NCBI RefSeq assembly: GCF_014645615.1
Contig: NZ_BMMB01000008.1
Coordinates: forward strand, 62,001 to 126,000
Reading direction: 5' to 3'
Source of the DNA: Paenibacillus hunanensis
GTDB taxonomy: Bacteria > Bacillota > Bacilli > Paenibacillales > Paenibacillaceae
Length of the DNA: 64,000 nt
Part shown: in pieces, positions 1-7,843 of the stretch
Layout of the letters: each line of letters opens with the position of its first letter
Position numbering within the stretch: position 1 is the stretch's first letter
The notes under the pieces: model-generated
Seen by the model: the letters and a program-made list of their open reading frames with translations, nothing else
What the model was told of the DNA's origin: nothing
The model's database searches: none
Program-made: the position numbers and the translations under genes

Positions 1-43
1 CAAGCATACAAGCGAGCGACGCAGTGAGTAACCATTTTTTCAT
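1..43 (-). CDS. Secreted protein or lipoprotein, N-terminus only (cut by window edge)
   Basis: A minus-strand ATG at 43-41 is preceded by a good ribosome binding site (AGGAGG, about 50-55 read in reverse). The visible residues MKKWLLTASLACML are a classic signal-peptide start: two lysines, then a hydrophobic run. The protein continues beyond the window, so its function is unknown. A substrate-binding lipoprotein is possible because a well-formed promoter and a Fur-like fragment lie upstream. Only the export signal is supported directly. Confidence 0.7.
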   Translation of the reverse strand, partial: MKKWLLTASLACML

Positions 44-101
44 AATAAACCTCCTGTTGATATAGGATCATAAAGGATACAGCAATTTCCTTTCATGCTA
101 A

Positions 102-122
102 CGTTCTCATTTTACCAGAACG
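102..122. promoter_or_regulatory. Inverted repeat upstream of the secreted protein gene
   Basis: CGTTCT (102-107) and AGAACG (117-122) form a 6-bp inverted repeat with a 9-nt spacer, inside the predicted 5' leader of the minus-strand gene. The stretch from 96 to 114 resembles the Fur box found at 55814 with one base missing. It may be an operator or a small mRNA stem; iron control is only a guess. Confidence 0.3.
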
Positions 123-135
123 AGGGCAAAGAGGA

Positions 136-163
136 ATTATACAAATCCTGATAATTATGTCAT
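136..163 (-). promoter_or_regulatory. Sigma-A-like promoter of the minus-strand secreted protein gene
   Basis: Read on the minus strand, ATGACA (163-158), a 16-nt spacer and a perfect TATAAT (141-136) form a good vegetative promoter. It would give a leader of roughly 85 nt before the ATG at 43. Confidence 0.5.
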
Positions 164-379
164 AATTGATATTTTTATGAGAAATGGAGGAGAAAAGAAT
201 CAGAGGCGATACACATCTTTTGGCCTCACTTTGCATCTATACGAACCAATTTGATTTTTTTGCATACAAAATAGTTCTGAAATCGAGTACACTTATGAAG
301 TGTTAAAAGTATGTAAACTGGTGGAAAGCTAGCCACCAGAAGGAATCGGATTGTAGGCATTTAAATTTAGAGATATATC

Positions 380-765
380 GGTTATATTAGGATTAGGGTA
401 CACTGGTGTTCGGGCATGATGTCGATCCAAGCTACTATTTGATACCAAGACGATCCGCTGATTATGAAAGTATAGATGTGGTCCCTATCTTTCGGAAAGC
501 AGATCGTAAGGACAAACGGAAATAAAGCTTGACCCGAAACCTAGCATCAATGCAACCCGGAATCTGTGCTGTCTTTCGAAAGGGTATAACCATACTTCTG
601 GAAAAAGAGCCGTTATGCCGGGGAATATATGGACAGATGAAGAACATGATGAGAATGCTGCTACATCTGCATCCTTGTATGTACCATATCGATCATCGCG
701 ATCAGACACCATACTGTTCGTGGATGAATGTTAGATGGAGTAAGACAGATCGGCTATTTGGGTAG
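380..765 (+). pseudogene. Decayed remnant of a third MpsC (DUF2294) gene
   Basis: Short matches appear in the same order as in the two intact MpsC genes downstream. Around 388-420 the DNA resembles the part encoding DWGVHNASGMI. Around 421-455 it resembles the EVDSS...APDY linker. From about 565 it encodes VFRKGITILLEKE, close to IFRRGTTILLEKE of the gene ending at 2083. Near 716-750 there is a relic of the LYVDWNF end. Frames change between matches and stops intervene, so the copy is broken. The N-terminal half is not recognisable. Only 13 residues match well in one frame; the rest rests on DNA similarity judged by eye. Confidence 0.6.
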
Positions 766-832
766 CGATCATTTCATTATAAAAGCATATTGTATTCGGT
801 AATAATTCAGACATCGTGTATGCGCTGAGATT

Positions 833-880
833 AGGCCGAAGCCTGGGCATGACCAAGCCCGGCTTCGGTCTATTTTTTTT
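833..880 (+). terminator. Terminator or attenuator hairpin directly before a response regulator
   Basis: AGGCCGAAGCC-TGGGC pairs with GCCCGGCTTCGGTCT around an 8-nt loop and is followed by eight T residues (873-880). The ribosome binding site of the next gene begins four bases later, which leaves no room for a promoter. The hairpin may therefore regulate read-through into the gene. Confidence 0.85.
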
Positions 881-898
881 ACAAAGGAGGTCGACGAG

Positions 899-1276
899 AT
901 GGAATCCAAATCGATGTTATATATTGGCCAGGATCCAATCAATCTCCAACTGGTTCGTTACCTGCTCAGTAAAAAGTTCCCTCATATTGAGCTGATTCAG
1001 GTAGGCAGCAGTGATGAAGCGATGTCGAAGCTAGGGGAGGATTCACCTGCACTGGTGCTGGTTGATATTCAGCTTCCGATCACGGAGGAATACACCATTC
1101 CAGATAAGCTAAAACAACAGGCTGATCATGAATCTACTCCAATCTGGGCAGTAAGTGGTTGTGTGATGGAGCAGGATATTATCCGTGCGTATCAATCAGG
1201 GTTTGACCGATATTTTACGAAACCTCTTCACCTGCTTAGCTTTACTCATCATCTGCGCCGAGAACTGGACGGATGA
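899..1276 (+). CDS. Single-domain response regulator (CheY-like receiver)
   Basis: The 125-residue protein is a bare receiver domain with no output domain. The phospho-acceptor is probably Asp56 in LVDIQLP. Ser86 (AVSG) and Lys108 (FTKP) fill the conserved switch positions. The N-terminal acidic pair is reduced to Asp12. The start follows AAAGGAGG with ideal spacing. No histidine kinase is adjacent, so the partner is unknown. The neighbouring MpsC genes suggest co-expression: the next one starts 132 bases downstream without a visible terminator. The terminator-like hairpin immediately upstream suggests expression by read-through. Confidence 0.85.
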   Translation: MESKSMLYIGQDPINLQLVRYLLSKKFPHIELIQVGSSDEAMSKLGEDSPALVLVDIQLPITEEYTIPDKLKQQADHESTPIWAVSGCVMEQDIIRAYQSGFDRYFTKPLHLLSFTHHLRRELDG

Positions 1277-1408
1277 TCTTTACAATCAATACATGTCGCA
1301 GGCGATATCGTGATTCTCTTATCCATGTCAGCTCCTGCCCATGTAAGGTTGGTCTCGAAGCAATCCGTTACGTATTCCGACTCTTTAAAATGTGGAGTGT
1401 ATAAATCA

Positions 1409-2083
1409 TTGAATGCAAAAAGTATAATCACACAAGCTACCAGCTATACTACAAAGCTATTACGCAATCGTTTTGGCAAGGGACCGGAATCGGTATCGAT
1501 TCATCTGTGCAAAAATTGCGTAGTCTTTCATTTAAAAAACTTTATTAGCCCGGTGGAAAAGTTTCTAATTAGTCAGGAGGAGGAGCAGGCTTTTCGCTAT
1601 ACGCGTGACCTGATCATGAAATCACTGCTGCCTGAACTACGAAGCTTTCTCCAGCACCAGCTTTATATGGATGTGATCGATTGGTACTATGACTGGGGGC
1701 TGCATCATGCCTCCGGTGTTATTGTAGCGCTGCTAGGTCCAGAAACTTCACCAGCTCCAGACTACAAGCACAAGCAGATCATCCACCAGCAGATCATCCA
1801 GACGACAAACGCCTTACAGAAGCCGCCGGAATATATCGATTCCTGGTGGGTGAATACGCGTATGCTGTTTATTTTCCGGCGTGGAACGACGATTTTGCTG
1901 GAAAAGGAATTTATCGCCCTTGGGTATGAGCAGATGCTGCGCGTGACGAAGGACAAGCTGGAGAAAAGGCTGCTGGAAAAGCAGACGACTATCGAGCAGA
2001 TTGTCGGCAAAAAAATCGCTGATCTGTATGTGGATTGGAATTTTGAGAAGGATCACAGTATGATCATTTATTTATTTATTTGA
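1409..2083 (+). CDS. MpsC family (DUF2294) protein, copy 1
   Basis: A 224-residue protein containing two successive DUF2294/MpsC-like halves. The first holds FGKGPESV, NFISPVEKFL and the DWGLHHASG stretch; the second holds FRRGTTILLEKE and ends in LYVDWNFEKDHSMIIYLFI. The family was named from the Staphylococcus aureus membrane-potential-generating cluster, but its biochemical role is unsettled. The open frame reaches up to an ATG at 1310. The TTG at 1409 is preferred because its N-terminus (LNAKSIITQATSY) lines up with that of the paralogue at 2339 (KTREMISQSTSY) and GGAGTG sits 8 bases before it. No membrane segment is visible, so it is probably cytoplasmic. Confidence 0.8.
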   Translation: MNAKSIITQATSYTTKLLRNRFGKGPESVSIHLCKNCVVFHLKNFISPVEKFLISQEEEQAFRYTRDLIMKSLLPELRSFLQHQLYMDVIDWYYDWGLHHASGVIVALLGPETSPAPDYKHKQIIHQQIIQTTNALQKPPEYIDSWWVNTRMLFIFRRGTTILLEKEFIALGYEQMLRVTKDKLEKRLLEKQTTIEQIVGKKIADLYVDWNFEKDHSMIIYLFI

Positions 2084-2227
2084 AGACCATATGACAGCAG
2101 AGCCTGTAAGGCAGGAAGGATAACGATCATTACCTGCCACTGATATACGACTATGGTTGGAGATCAAGAGACAGCTAAGGGGTACGAATGCAACATTTTG
2201 CCTGATTCCGAGTTCCAATATCGTCAA

Positions 2228-2258
2228 TTGAATGTTAGTAGGGTATATTGGCTATAAT
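2228..2258 (+). promoter_or_regulatory. Possible promoter for MpsC copy 2
   Basis: TTGAAT (2228-2233) and a perfect TATAAT (2253-2258) are separated by 19 nt, slightly longer than ideal. The gene start lies about 75 bases downstream of the predicted transcription start. Confidence 0.35.
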
Positions 2259-2338
2259 ACATGATTCCATGCGCATCCTTAATTTCAGCATGAGACACAC
2301 AGAATGTATACGATATTATAAATGGTGGTGTACTCGTT

Positions 2339-3016
2339 TTGAAAACTAGGGAAATGATCAGTCAGTCGACGTCTTATGTAACCAAGTTGCTTCGTAGTCG
2401 CTTTGGAAAAGGACCACAGTCCGTGAAGATTGTATTGTCAGAGCGTTGCATCGTGTTTCAGCTTCGTAATTTTATTAGTCCGGTGGAGGATTTTCTACTT
2501 GTAAATAATGAGGAGGAAACCTTTCGTTATACACGTGAGCTCGTTATGAATGCGGTACTGGAAGACTTGCAGACCTTTCTGCAACAGGAGCTTGGGCTGC
2601 CGATTAGCGATATGTACTACGATTGGGGTGTACATAATGCTTCGGGTATGATTGTAGGATTACTGGAGGTTGATTCAAGCGATAAGGCCCCCGATTATGA
2701 CGGAAAGGAAGCTTTAGAGCGATCGTTATCGGATATTCTGGAAGAAATCCAAAAGCGTCCAGAGCATCTGGATTCCTGGTGGGTTGATGCTTCGACTCTA
2801 TGTGTGTATCGTCGTGGGATCACGAAGCTAATTGAGCTGGAGCTGATCGAGCTGGGTCATTTGGATCTGCTCAAAACCGCCAAGCGTCGATTGGAAAAGC
2901 GTTTGATCGCCCAGCATGTAGACACTCAGGAGCATATCGGTAGATCGCAATATGAGCTTTATCTGGATTGGGATTTTGGCAGGGACAATGGTATTATTTT
3001 ATACATTTTCGAATAA
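2339..3016 (+). CDS. MpsC family (DUF2294) protein, copy 2
   Basis: A 225-residue paralogue of the protein ending at 2083, with the same two-half layout. The first half has RFGKGPQSV, LRNFISPVEDFL and YYDWGVHNASGMI. The second half has VYRRGITKLIELE and YLDWDFGRDNGIILYIFE. It starts at TTG after a GGTGGTG-type binding site. Both halves end in a [Y/L]xDW motif followed by a hydrophobic strand, so the gene probably arose by internal duplication before the two genes themselves duplicated. Function is not established. Confidence 0.8.
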   Translation: MKTREMISQSTSYVTKLLRSRFGKGPQSVKIVLSERCIVFQLRNFISPVEDFLLVNNEEETFRYTRELVMNAVLEDLQTFLQQELGLPISDMYYDWGVHNASGMIVGLLEVDSSDKAPDYDGKEALERSLSDILEEIQKRPEHLDSWWVDASTLCVYRRGITKLIELELIELGHLDLLKTAKRRLEKRLIAQHVDTQEHIGRSQYELYLDWDFGRDNGIILYIFE

Positions 3017-3102
3017 AGGATGGCATCATCAGGAGCGCATGGAGCATCGATCAGCCGTAGATTGGTTGATCGAGCCATCCTACATATAGCAAACTATATA
3101 GC

Positions 3103-3137
3103 AAAAGGCGGCGTGGATTGTTCCACACCGCCTTTTT
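3103..3137. terminator. Bidirectional terminator between MpsC copy 2 and DUF805
   Basis: AAAAGGCGGCGTGGA pairs with TCCACACCGCCTTTTT around TTGT. The A-rich 5' side and T-rich 3' side let it serve the plus-strand MpsC gene and the convergent DUF805 gene. Confidence 0.9.
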
Positions 3138-3188
3138 GTTGTCATTCTATAGTTGCTAGATCAAGCTACTTGTTATGCAAACGACCTA

Positions 3189-3539
3189 TTAAGCAAATTG
3201 CTTCGGATTGGAGCCAAAACGGTTGTCTCCTGGCGTACCTTCCAGACACAGGAATACAATCAAGATGATCGAACCAACAAATGGAACAAGTCCGATCAGA
3301 ATCCACCAGCCGCTGCGATCCGTATCATGTAAACGACGAACGATAACGCCCAGACCTGGCAGCAATACAGCCAGAGAATACACAAAGGTCAGTACACCGT
3401 TAATACCTATCAGAGATTCCAGCAGATACAGTACCAGGATAATAGGAATAGAAATCAACACATACATCCAGTATTCCTTACGTCTTGCTCTTCCTTGGAA
3501 ATTCACATAATCTTTCAAAACCTTTAAATACCAGTTCAC
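3189..3539 (-). CDS. DUF805 family inner membrane protein
   Basis: The 116-residue protein carries the DUF805 signature: MNWYLKVLKDYVNFQGRARRKEYWMY at the N-terminus, about three or four membrane segments, and RRLHDTDRSGWW in the middle. It ends with the usual LCLEGTPGDNRFG tail. It uses a GTG start preceded by AGGAGG. The family is widespread, but its function is unknown. It is transcribed alone and convergent to the MpsC gene. Confidence 0.9.
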   Translation of the reverse strand: MNWYLKVLKDYVNFQGRARRKEYWMYVLISIPIILVLYLLESLIGINGVLTFVYSLAVLLPGLGVIVRRLHDTDRSGWWILIGLVPFVGSIILIVFLCLEGTPGDNRFGSNPKQFA

Positions 3540-3812
3540 TTGCTGTTCCTCCTACAATATGTATTTATTTTAAAGCACTACATATATACCATACCTATAC
3601 AGTAAAGTGAATGCTTTTTTAGGTTTATATTACTTTTATTTCCAATAAATCTGGTATACAAATAAAATCAGTTATTTGGTCCTACATCGTACTTACATAG
3701 AAGAGTAAGGGAGCTATGGATTTTTGAGGCTGTTCTAGTACGGAAGACATCCAGCTAGCAAGCTTGATTCCTAGCGAAGTCAAATGCTTGTATTTTCGTT
3801 TGTAATTAACGC

Positions 3813-3840
3813 TGGTCAAAGCCTGTTTTCGTGATACAAT
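3813..3840 (+). promoter_or_regulatory. Promoter of dgk-dck (extended -10)
   Basis: TGGTCA (3813-3818), a 16-nt spacer and TGaTACAAT with an extended -10 TG. It lies about 50 bases before the dgk start. The rest of the 350-base gap from 3540 to 3889 shows nothing else recognisable. Confidence 0.5.
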
Positions 3841-3889
3841 ACTTAAAGTCTATGCACGACCATGTGAACTAGGAAGGATCGTACAACCT

Positions 3890-4531
3890 ATGAATCAACC
3901 CCCGTTTATTGCCGTTGAAGGCCCGATTGGTGCGGGTAAAACAACGCTGTCCACGATGCTATCGCAGGAGCTGGGACTGCCGATTCTGAAGGAAATCGTA
4001 GAGGAAAATCCGTTTCTCGGTAAGTTTTATGAAAATATCGACGAATGGAGCTTTCAGCTTGAGATGTTTTTCCTATGTAATCGCTACAAGCAGCTCGAAG
4101 ATACAGGCATCCAGTATATTGCCAACAATCAGCCGGTCATTTCCGATTATCATATCTATAAAAATATGATTTTTGCCCAGCGTACGTTAAAAGGTGTCAA
4201 ACGCGAAAAGTATCGCCAAATCTATCATCTATTAACCGATGATCTGCCGAAGCCGGATGTGATCGTCTATATCCGTGCGAGTCTGGATACATTGCTACGA
4301 CGGATTGCCAAGCGTCAGCGCTCATTTGAGCAAGGCATGGATACCGCTTATTTGGAGCAATTGATCCTTGATTACGATGAGGCAATGGCAGCTATTGCCG
4401 AGCGTGAGCCAGATACGACGATTATTACGATCGATGGCGACACGATTGATTTTGTGGAAAACAGGGAGCAATTCGATGAGATTGCTACCCGCTTAAAGGA
4501 GCTTATACATGAACGAATACAACATACCTGA
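3890..4531 (+). CDS. dgk: Deoxyguanosine kinase (Dgk-type deoxynucleoside kinase)
   Basis: This salvage enzyme phosphorylates purine deoxynucleosides to monophosphates in the cytoplasm. The 213-residue sequence opens with the P-loop EGPIGAGKTTL at residues 10-20. It has the ENPFLGKFY and EWSFQLEMFFLCNRYKQ stretches of the dNK family, DYHIYKN, and the LID-like RRIAKRQRSFE. It closely resembles Bacillus subtilis Dgk as I recall it. The start follows AGGAAGG. It overlaps the dck start by 23 bases, so the two are co-translated from one mRNA. Confidence 0.92.
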   Translation: MNQPPFIAVEGPIGAGKTTLSTMLSQELGLPILKEIVEENPFLGKFYENIDEWSFQLEMFFLCNRYKQLEDTGIQYIANNQPVISDYHIYKNMIFAQRTLKGVKREKYRQIYHLLTDDLPKPDVIVYIRASLDTLLRRIAKRQRSFEQGMDTAYLEQLILDYDEAMAAIAEREPDTTIITIDGDTIDFVENREQFDEIATRLKELIHERIQHT

Positions 4532-5180
4532 AAATGCGCTGATCACGATTGCTGGTACGGTAGGTGTCGGCAAATCGACGCTCACGTCAGCGCTGGCAGA
4601 ACGCCTGAATTTTAAAACATCGCTGGAAAAGGTCGATCATAATCCATATCTGGAGAAGTTTTATCATGATTTTGAGCGTTGGAGCTTTCATCTGCAAATT
4701 TATTTTCTAGCTGAGCGCTTTAAGGAGCAAAAGCAGATTTTTGAAGCAGGTGGCGGCTTTGTACAGGATCGGTCGATCTATGAGGACACTGGTATTTTTG
4801 CCAAAATGCACGCGGACAAAGGCACGATGTCGGTTACCGACTATGAGACGTACACGAGCCTGTTCGAAGCGATGGTGATGACGCCATACTTCCCGCATCC
4901 TGATGTGCTGGTGTATCTGGAAGGTAGCTTGCCGTCCATTCTGAACCGCATTCAGCTGCGTGGACGTCAGATGGAAATTGATACCGATCGCTCCTACTGG
5001 GAGCAGATGCATGGACGTTATGCAAAATGGATCAATGAATTTACTGCTTGTCCGATTCTGCGTCTGAATATTGATGAATATGATGTGAATGATCCCGCTT
5101 CGATGGATGAGATTCTGCGTCAGATCAGCGTTGTGATTGCGAATGTGCGTGCGGAAAAGAAGCTGCATGTGACAGGCTGA
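4509..5180 (+). CDS. dck: Deoxyadenosine/deoxycytidine kinase
   Basis: The 223-residue partner of dgk. The P-loop is AGTVGVGKSTL, followed by DHNPYLEKFYHDFERWSFHLQIYFLAERFKEQ and the DRS motif in QDRSIYEDTGIFAKMHADKGTM. RIQLRGRQME is the LID region. These strings match the B. subtilis Dck family closely. The ATG lies inside the end of dgk, preceded by AAGGAGC within that coding region, so translation is probably coupled. Together the two kinases salvage purine deoxynucleosides and deoxycytidine. Confidence 0.92.
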   Translation: MNEYNIPENALITIAGTVGVGKSTLTSALAERLNFKTSLEKVDHNPYLEKFYHDFERWSFHLQIYFLAERFKEQKQIFEAGGGFVQDRSIYEDTGIFAKMHADKGTMSVTDYETYTSLFEAMVMTPYFPHPDVLVYLEGSLPSILNRIQLRGRQMEIDTDRSYWEQMHGRYAKWINEFTACPILRLNIDEYDVNDPASMDEILRQISVVIANVRAEKKLHVTG

Positions 5181-5220
5181 GTGAGCCGATAAGCGATGAA
5201 GCGAATAAACGATGAAGCTA

Positions 5221-5262
5221 TAGACCATTAGTAGCGTACAGCGCTGCAATGGTCTATTTTTA
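5221..5262 (+). terminator. Terminator of dgk-dck
   Basis: TAGACCATT(A)GTAGCG pairs with CGCTGCAATGGTCTA around a short loop and is followed by TTTTTATT. Confidence 0.88.
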
Positions 5263-5480
5263 TTGTACATAAAAATGAAATAACAAGACTAATTTACCGC
5301 TTATTATAGATTTATCCAATTTAGTGTATAGTTCCAAAGTCATGAATATTTATATATGTAATATTTATGTATTGATTTATATAGCAAGCAAATGATAGGA
5401 TGCAGAGGTCTAAGCGGCTTGTGAACCCAGTATCATAGGATGAGCTGTTGTAAGACCAGCGAGAAAATAGAATAGGGGTA

Positions 5481-5498
5481 GTACCGTACACACGGTAC
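5481..5498. promoter_or_regulatory. Perfect 7-bp inverted repeat before the DUF2167 gene
   Basis: GTACCGT-ACAC-ACGGTAC lies just ahead of the ribosome binding site (GGAAGGAAGG). It could be an operator or a stem in the mRNA leader. No regulator gene is adjacent. Confidence 0.45.
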
Positions 5499-5516
5499 TA
5501 GGAAGGAAGGTATCCA

Positions 5517-6536
5517 TTGAAATTTGCCAAAAAGTTTGCCCTCGCAGGGGCAGTAGTCTGGATGATGATCGGCATAACGTCTGCCTATGCATCCGACAGT
5601 AGCAGTACACAGACCGAGAGTACATACAACTGGGTAGCAGGTCCAAAGAAAGTAGAAATGGATGATATTGCTTCACTGGATTTGAGTAAGGAGTTTTACT
5701 TTTTAAACGGTGATGATACCAAGAAGATGACTATCGATTCCAACGATGTTCCGAGCGGTCAGGAGATCGGTAGTGTATTTCCAGCGAATGATAGTCAGAG
5801 CTGGTGGGTGCTGTTTGAGTACAACGATTCTGGTCATATCGCCGACGATGAGAAAAATGATATTGATGCTGATGATCTGCTGGATAGCTATCGTCGTGGC
5901 ACAGAAGAAAACAATAAACAGGTGCCAGCAGAAAATCAGCTCCAGGTCATTGGTTGGGATCAAGCACCAAAATACGATGAGGCTACACGTAATCTGACCT
6001 GGTCACTGAAGCTACAGAATTATCAGAACCAGCCTATCATTAACTATAATTCTCGTATTCTGACACGTACCGGGTACATTTCTGTAATTCTAGTTACTGA
6101 CCCGGGTAATATGGCTGCGGATCGTCAGATTCTGGAACAGCAAATTTTGCCCAAGCTAACTATAAAAAGTGGCAATACATATACAGACTTTGATCAGTCG
6201 ATTGATCACGTATCGGAAATGGGATTGACCGGATTGATTGTAGGTGGCGCCGGACTGGTTGCTGCTAAAAAATTAGGTCTGCTACTCTTATTGAAAAAAT
6301 TCTGGTATGTGATTGCAGCTCTAGTTGTAGCTGCTTTCGGTTGGGTAAAGCGTCTGTTTACGCGTTCACGTGAACGCCAGCAGGAATCGCCTTATCATTC
6401 TTCCGATCCGGGCAATAGCCCTTCGGATAATGGAGGAAACACCAACAACACTTCGCCGACGGTCAATTTGCATAAAGATGCTACAGAGCATAAGCGCAAT
6501 GATCGTAACGACCATAACGACCGTATGAATGGTTAA
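5517..6536 (+). CDS. DUF2167 membrane-anchored exported protein
   Basis: 339 residues starting at TTG after GGAAGGAAGG. A signal peptide (MKFAKKFALAGAVVWMMIGITSAYA) precedes an extracytoplasmic DUF2167 domain from about residue 38 (WVAGPKKVEMDDIASLDL). Typical features follow: a KxEFYFLNGDDTKK stretch, a GWDQAPKYDEATRNLTWSL segment and TGYISVILVTD. Two hydrophobic segments near residues 230-285 (GLIVGGAGLVAAKKLGLLLLL, FWYVIAALVVAAFGWV) anchor it. The tail is low-complexity, rich in Asn, Asp and His. Family function is unknown. It stands alone between two terminators. Confidence 0.88.
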   Translation: MKFAKKFALAGAVVWMMIGITSAYASDSSSTQTESTYNWVAGPKKVEMDDIASLDLSKEFYFLNGDDTKKMTIDSNDVPSGQEIGSVFPANDSQSWWVLFEYNDSGHIADDEKNDIDADDLLDSYRRGTEENNKQVPAENQLQVIGWDQAPKYDEATRNLTWSLKLQNYQNQPIINYNSRILTRTGYISVILVTDPGNMAADRQILEQQILPKLTIKSGNTYTDFDQSIDHVSEMGLTGLIVGGAGLVAAKKLGLLLLLKKFWYVIAALVVAAFGWVKRLFTRSRERQQESPYHSSDPGNSPSDNGGNTNNTSPTVNLHKDATEHKRNDRNDHNDRMNG

Positions 6537-6611
6537 CATGAGCATCTGAATTCAAATGCTTTGAATAACGGACTTGAATAAAATAGCTGGAGTCAAAAGG
6601 TACGTCCATTC

Positions 6612-6660
6612 AACCACAGTATCGTCTCTTCATATAGAGACTGTACTGTGGTTTTTGTTT
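6612..6660 (+). terminator. Terminator of the DUF2167 gene
   Basis: AACCACAGTATCGTCTC pairs with GAGACTGTACTGTGGTT around TTCATATA and is followed by TTTTGTTT. Confidence 0.9.
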
Positions 6661-6905
6661 ATGTTCCCATTTAACAATAGAAAAGCTTGGGTTAATTCGC
6701 GTTAACAAGCGGTAGCGCTCCAATATTGAAAGCGTCATCCATCCAGTACATTCTTCCCTTGAAAAGCGTATACGGTGGCTATAGAATACAATGATCACCG
6801 TACGAAGGAATAAATGGAGCACTATTCTGCATCGATTGATCTAGGAAAGAATAAACATTCATTATGTATCTTACACTTGCATCGTATATCGAATGGAGGA
6901 CGTGT
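6661..6905. other. Intergenic stretch with no clear feature
   Basis: Leader of the phosphotransferase gene. I see no convincing ORF, repeat or strong promoter here. The only clear element is the GGAGGA binding site at its end. Confidence 0.5.
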
Positions 6906-7784
6906 ATGGAGAATTTAGCTGATATTCGCTGGCAAGTATGCTCGCCAGAGCTGCAAGCCTTACTAGTAGACCCGCAGGCTTGTGTAGTGGAAACGCTGGT
7001 GCCTGGCTTTGAAGCGCAGGTATTTAAGCTATCTGTGCAGGGACAGCATTATGTGCTCAAGCTGTGGAACGAGCAGTCTAATCCAGATATAAGGCGGCAA
7101 TACGATGTACTATCGATGCTATACCAGCATAAGCTAGCTGTATCCTGTGTATACGGGTATGGTACATATCATAATCAGGCTGTATTACTTACAAGCTATG
7201 ATGGAGAACCGATTCGCAAAATAACGACCCCTCATCTGTCACTGCTGGCGCGTGAGCTTGCCCATTTGCATGAAATCCGTATCGATGCGATGCAAGGTGT
7301 AGCTATCCCAGCATACGGGCAGAACAGTTATTTTTATAGTGGAATAGATAAGCATTCCGAGTTATCCGCTCTACTTCATACGCTGATTCAGCATATTGAG
7401 TGGCGAGAGCCATCGATCATTCACGCTGATTATCATCCCGCCAATCTCGTATATGATGGTGAGCGATATACGATTATCGATTGGACGAATATCCAGCTAC
7501 TGGATGCACGTCTTGATCTCACATGGGCGCTGCTCATGTTGAGATTATATGTATCATTGCGCTATGAGCGTGTATTTCGTCAGGCTTATCTGGAGGCACG
7601 TCCGCAGGCGAAGGATCAGCTGGATGCTTTTACAGCTTTAGCCTTTTTGCGCTGGCTTATGCAGTACGAGAAAGGGCATACCCCGAAGCTGCCTGCTGCA
7701 CGCAAGCGAGCGCAGGAGCTGGTACGGGAGAATGAGTGGCTACAGCCGCATAGCGCCTTAATTGCCAGATGGATAACAATGTAG
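6906..7784 (+). CDS. Phosphotransferase (APH / choline kinase-like fold)
   Basis: 292 residues from the ATG at 6906, chosen because TGGAGGA sits 5 bases before it. The same frame also has an ATG at 6864. The kinase core is clear: a lysine in YVLKLWNEQ, the catalytic loop HADYHPANL near residue 173, and IIDWTNIQLLDARLDLTW as the metal-binding motif. The family phosphorylates aminoglycosides, sugars or choline. Nothing here fixes the substrate, so resistance should not be assumed. The gene sits 59 bases before a gamma-glutamyltransferase-like gene on the same strand with no terminator between, so they may share an mRNA. Confidence 0.82.
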   Translation: MENLADIRWQVCSPELQALLVDPQACVVETLVPGFEAQVFKLSVQGQHYVLKLWNEQSNPDIRRQYDVLSMLYQHKLAVSCVYGYGTYHNQAVLLTSYDGEPIRKITTPHLSLLARELAHLHEIRIDAMQGVAIPAYGQNSYFYSGIDKHSELSALLHTLIQHIEWREPSIIHADYHPANLVYDGERYTIIDWTNIQLLDARLDLTWALLMLRLYVSLRYERVFRQAYLEARPQAKDQLDAFTALAFLRWLMQYEKGHTPKLPAARKRAQELVRENEWLQPHSALIARWITM

Positions 7785-7843
7785 ATACAGATATAGATTA
7801 TAGAGAAGAATAGCTCACAATAATCGCAACTGGAGGCGACGAT

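Noticed and set aside
318..339. Hairpin CTGGTGG/CCACCAG upstream of the MpsC relic
   Set aside because: Stem of 7 bp with an 8-nt loop but no T tract and no gene end nearby; too weak to call.
3020..3268. Plus-strand ORF of 82 residues after MpsC copy 2
   Set aside because: It runs through the terminator at 3103-3137 and into the DUF805 gene; no plausible start signal.
4707..5270. Minus-strand 187-residue ORF opposite dck
   Set aside because: It lies antisense to a strongly supported kinase gene, and its sequence has no protein-like pattern.
6906..7784. Aminoglycoside-resistance gene
   Set aside because: The kinase fold is shared by many non-resistance enzymes, and nothing specific to aminoglycoside binding is visible.
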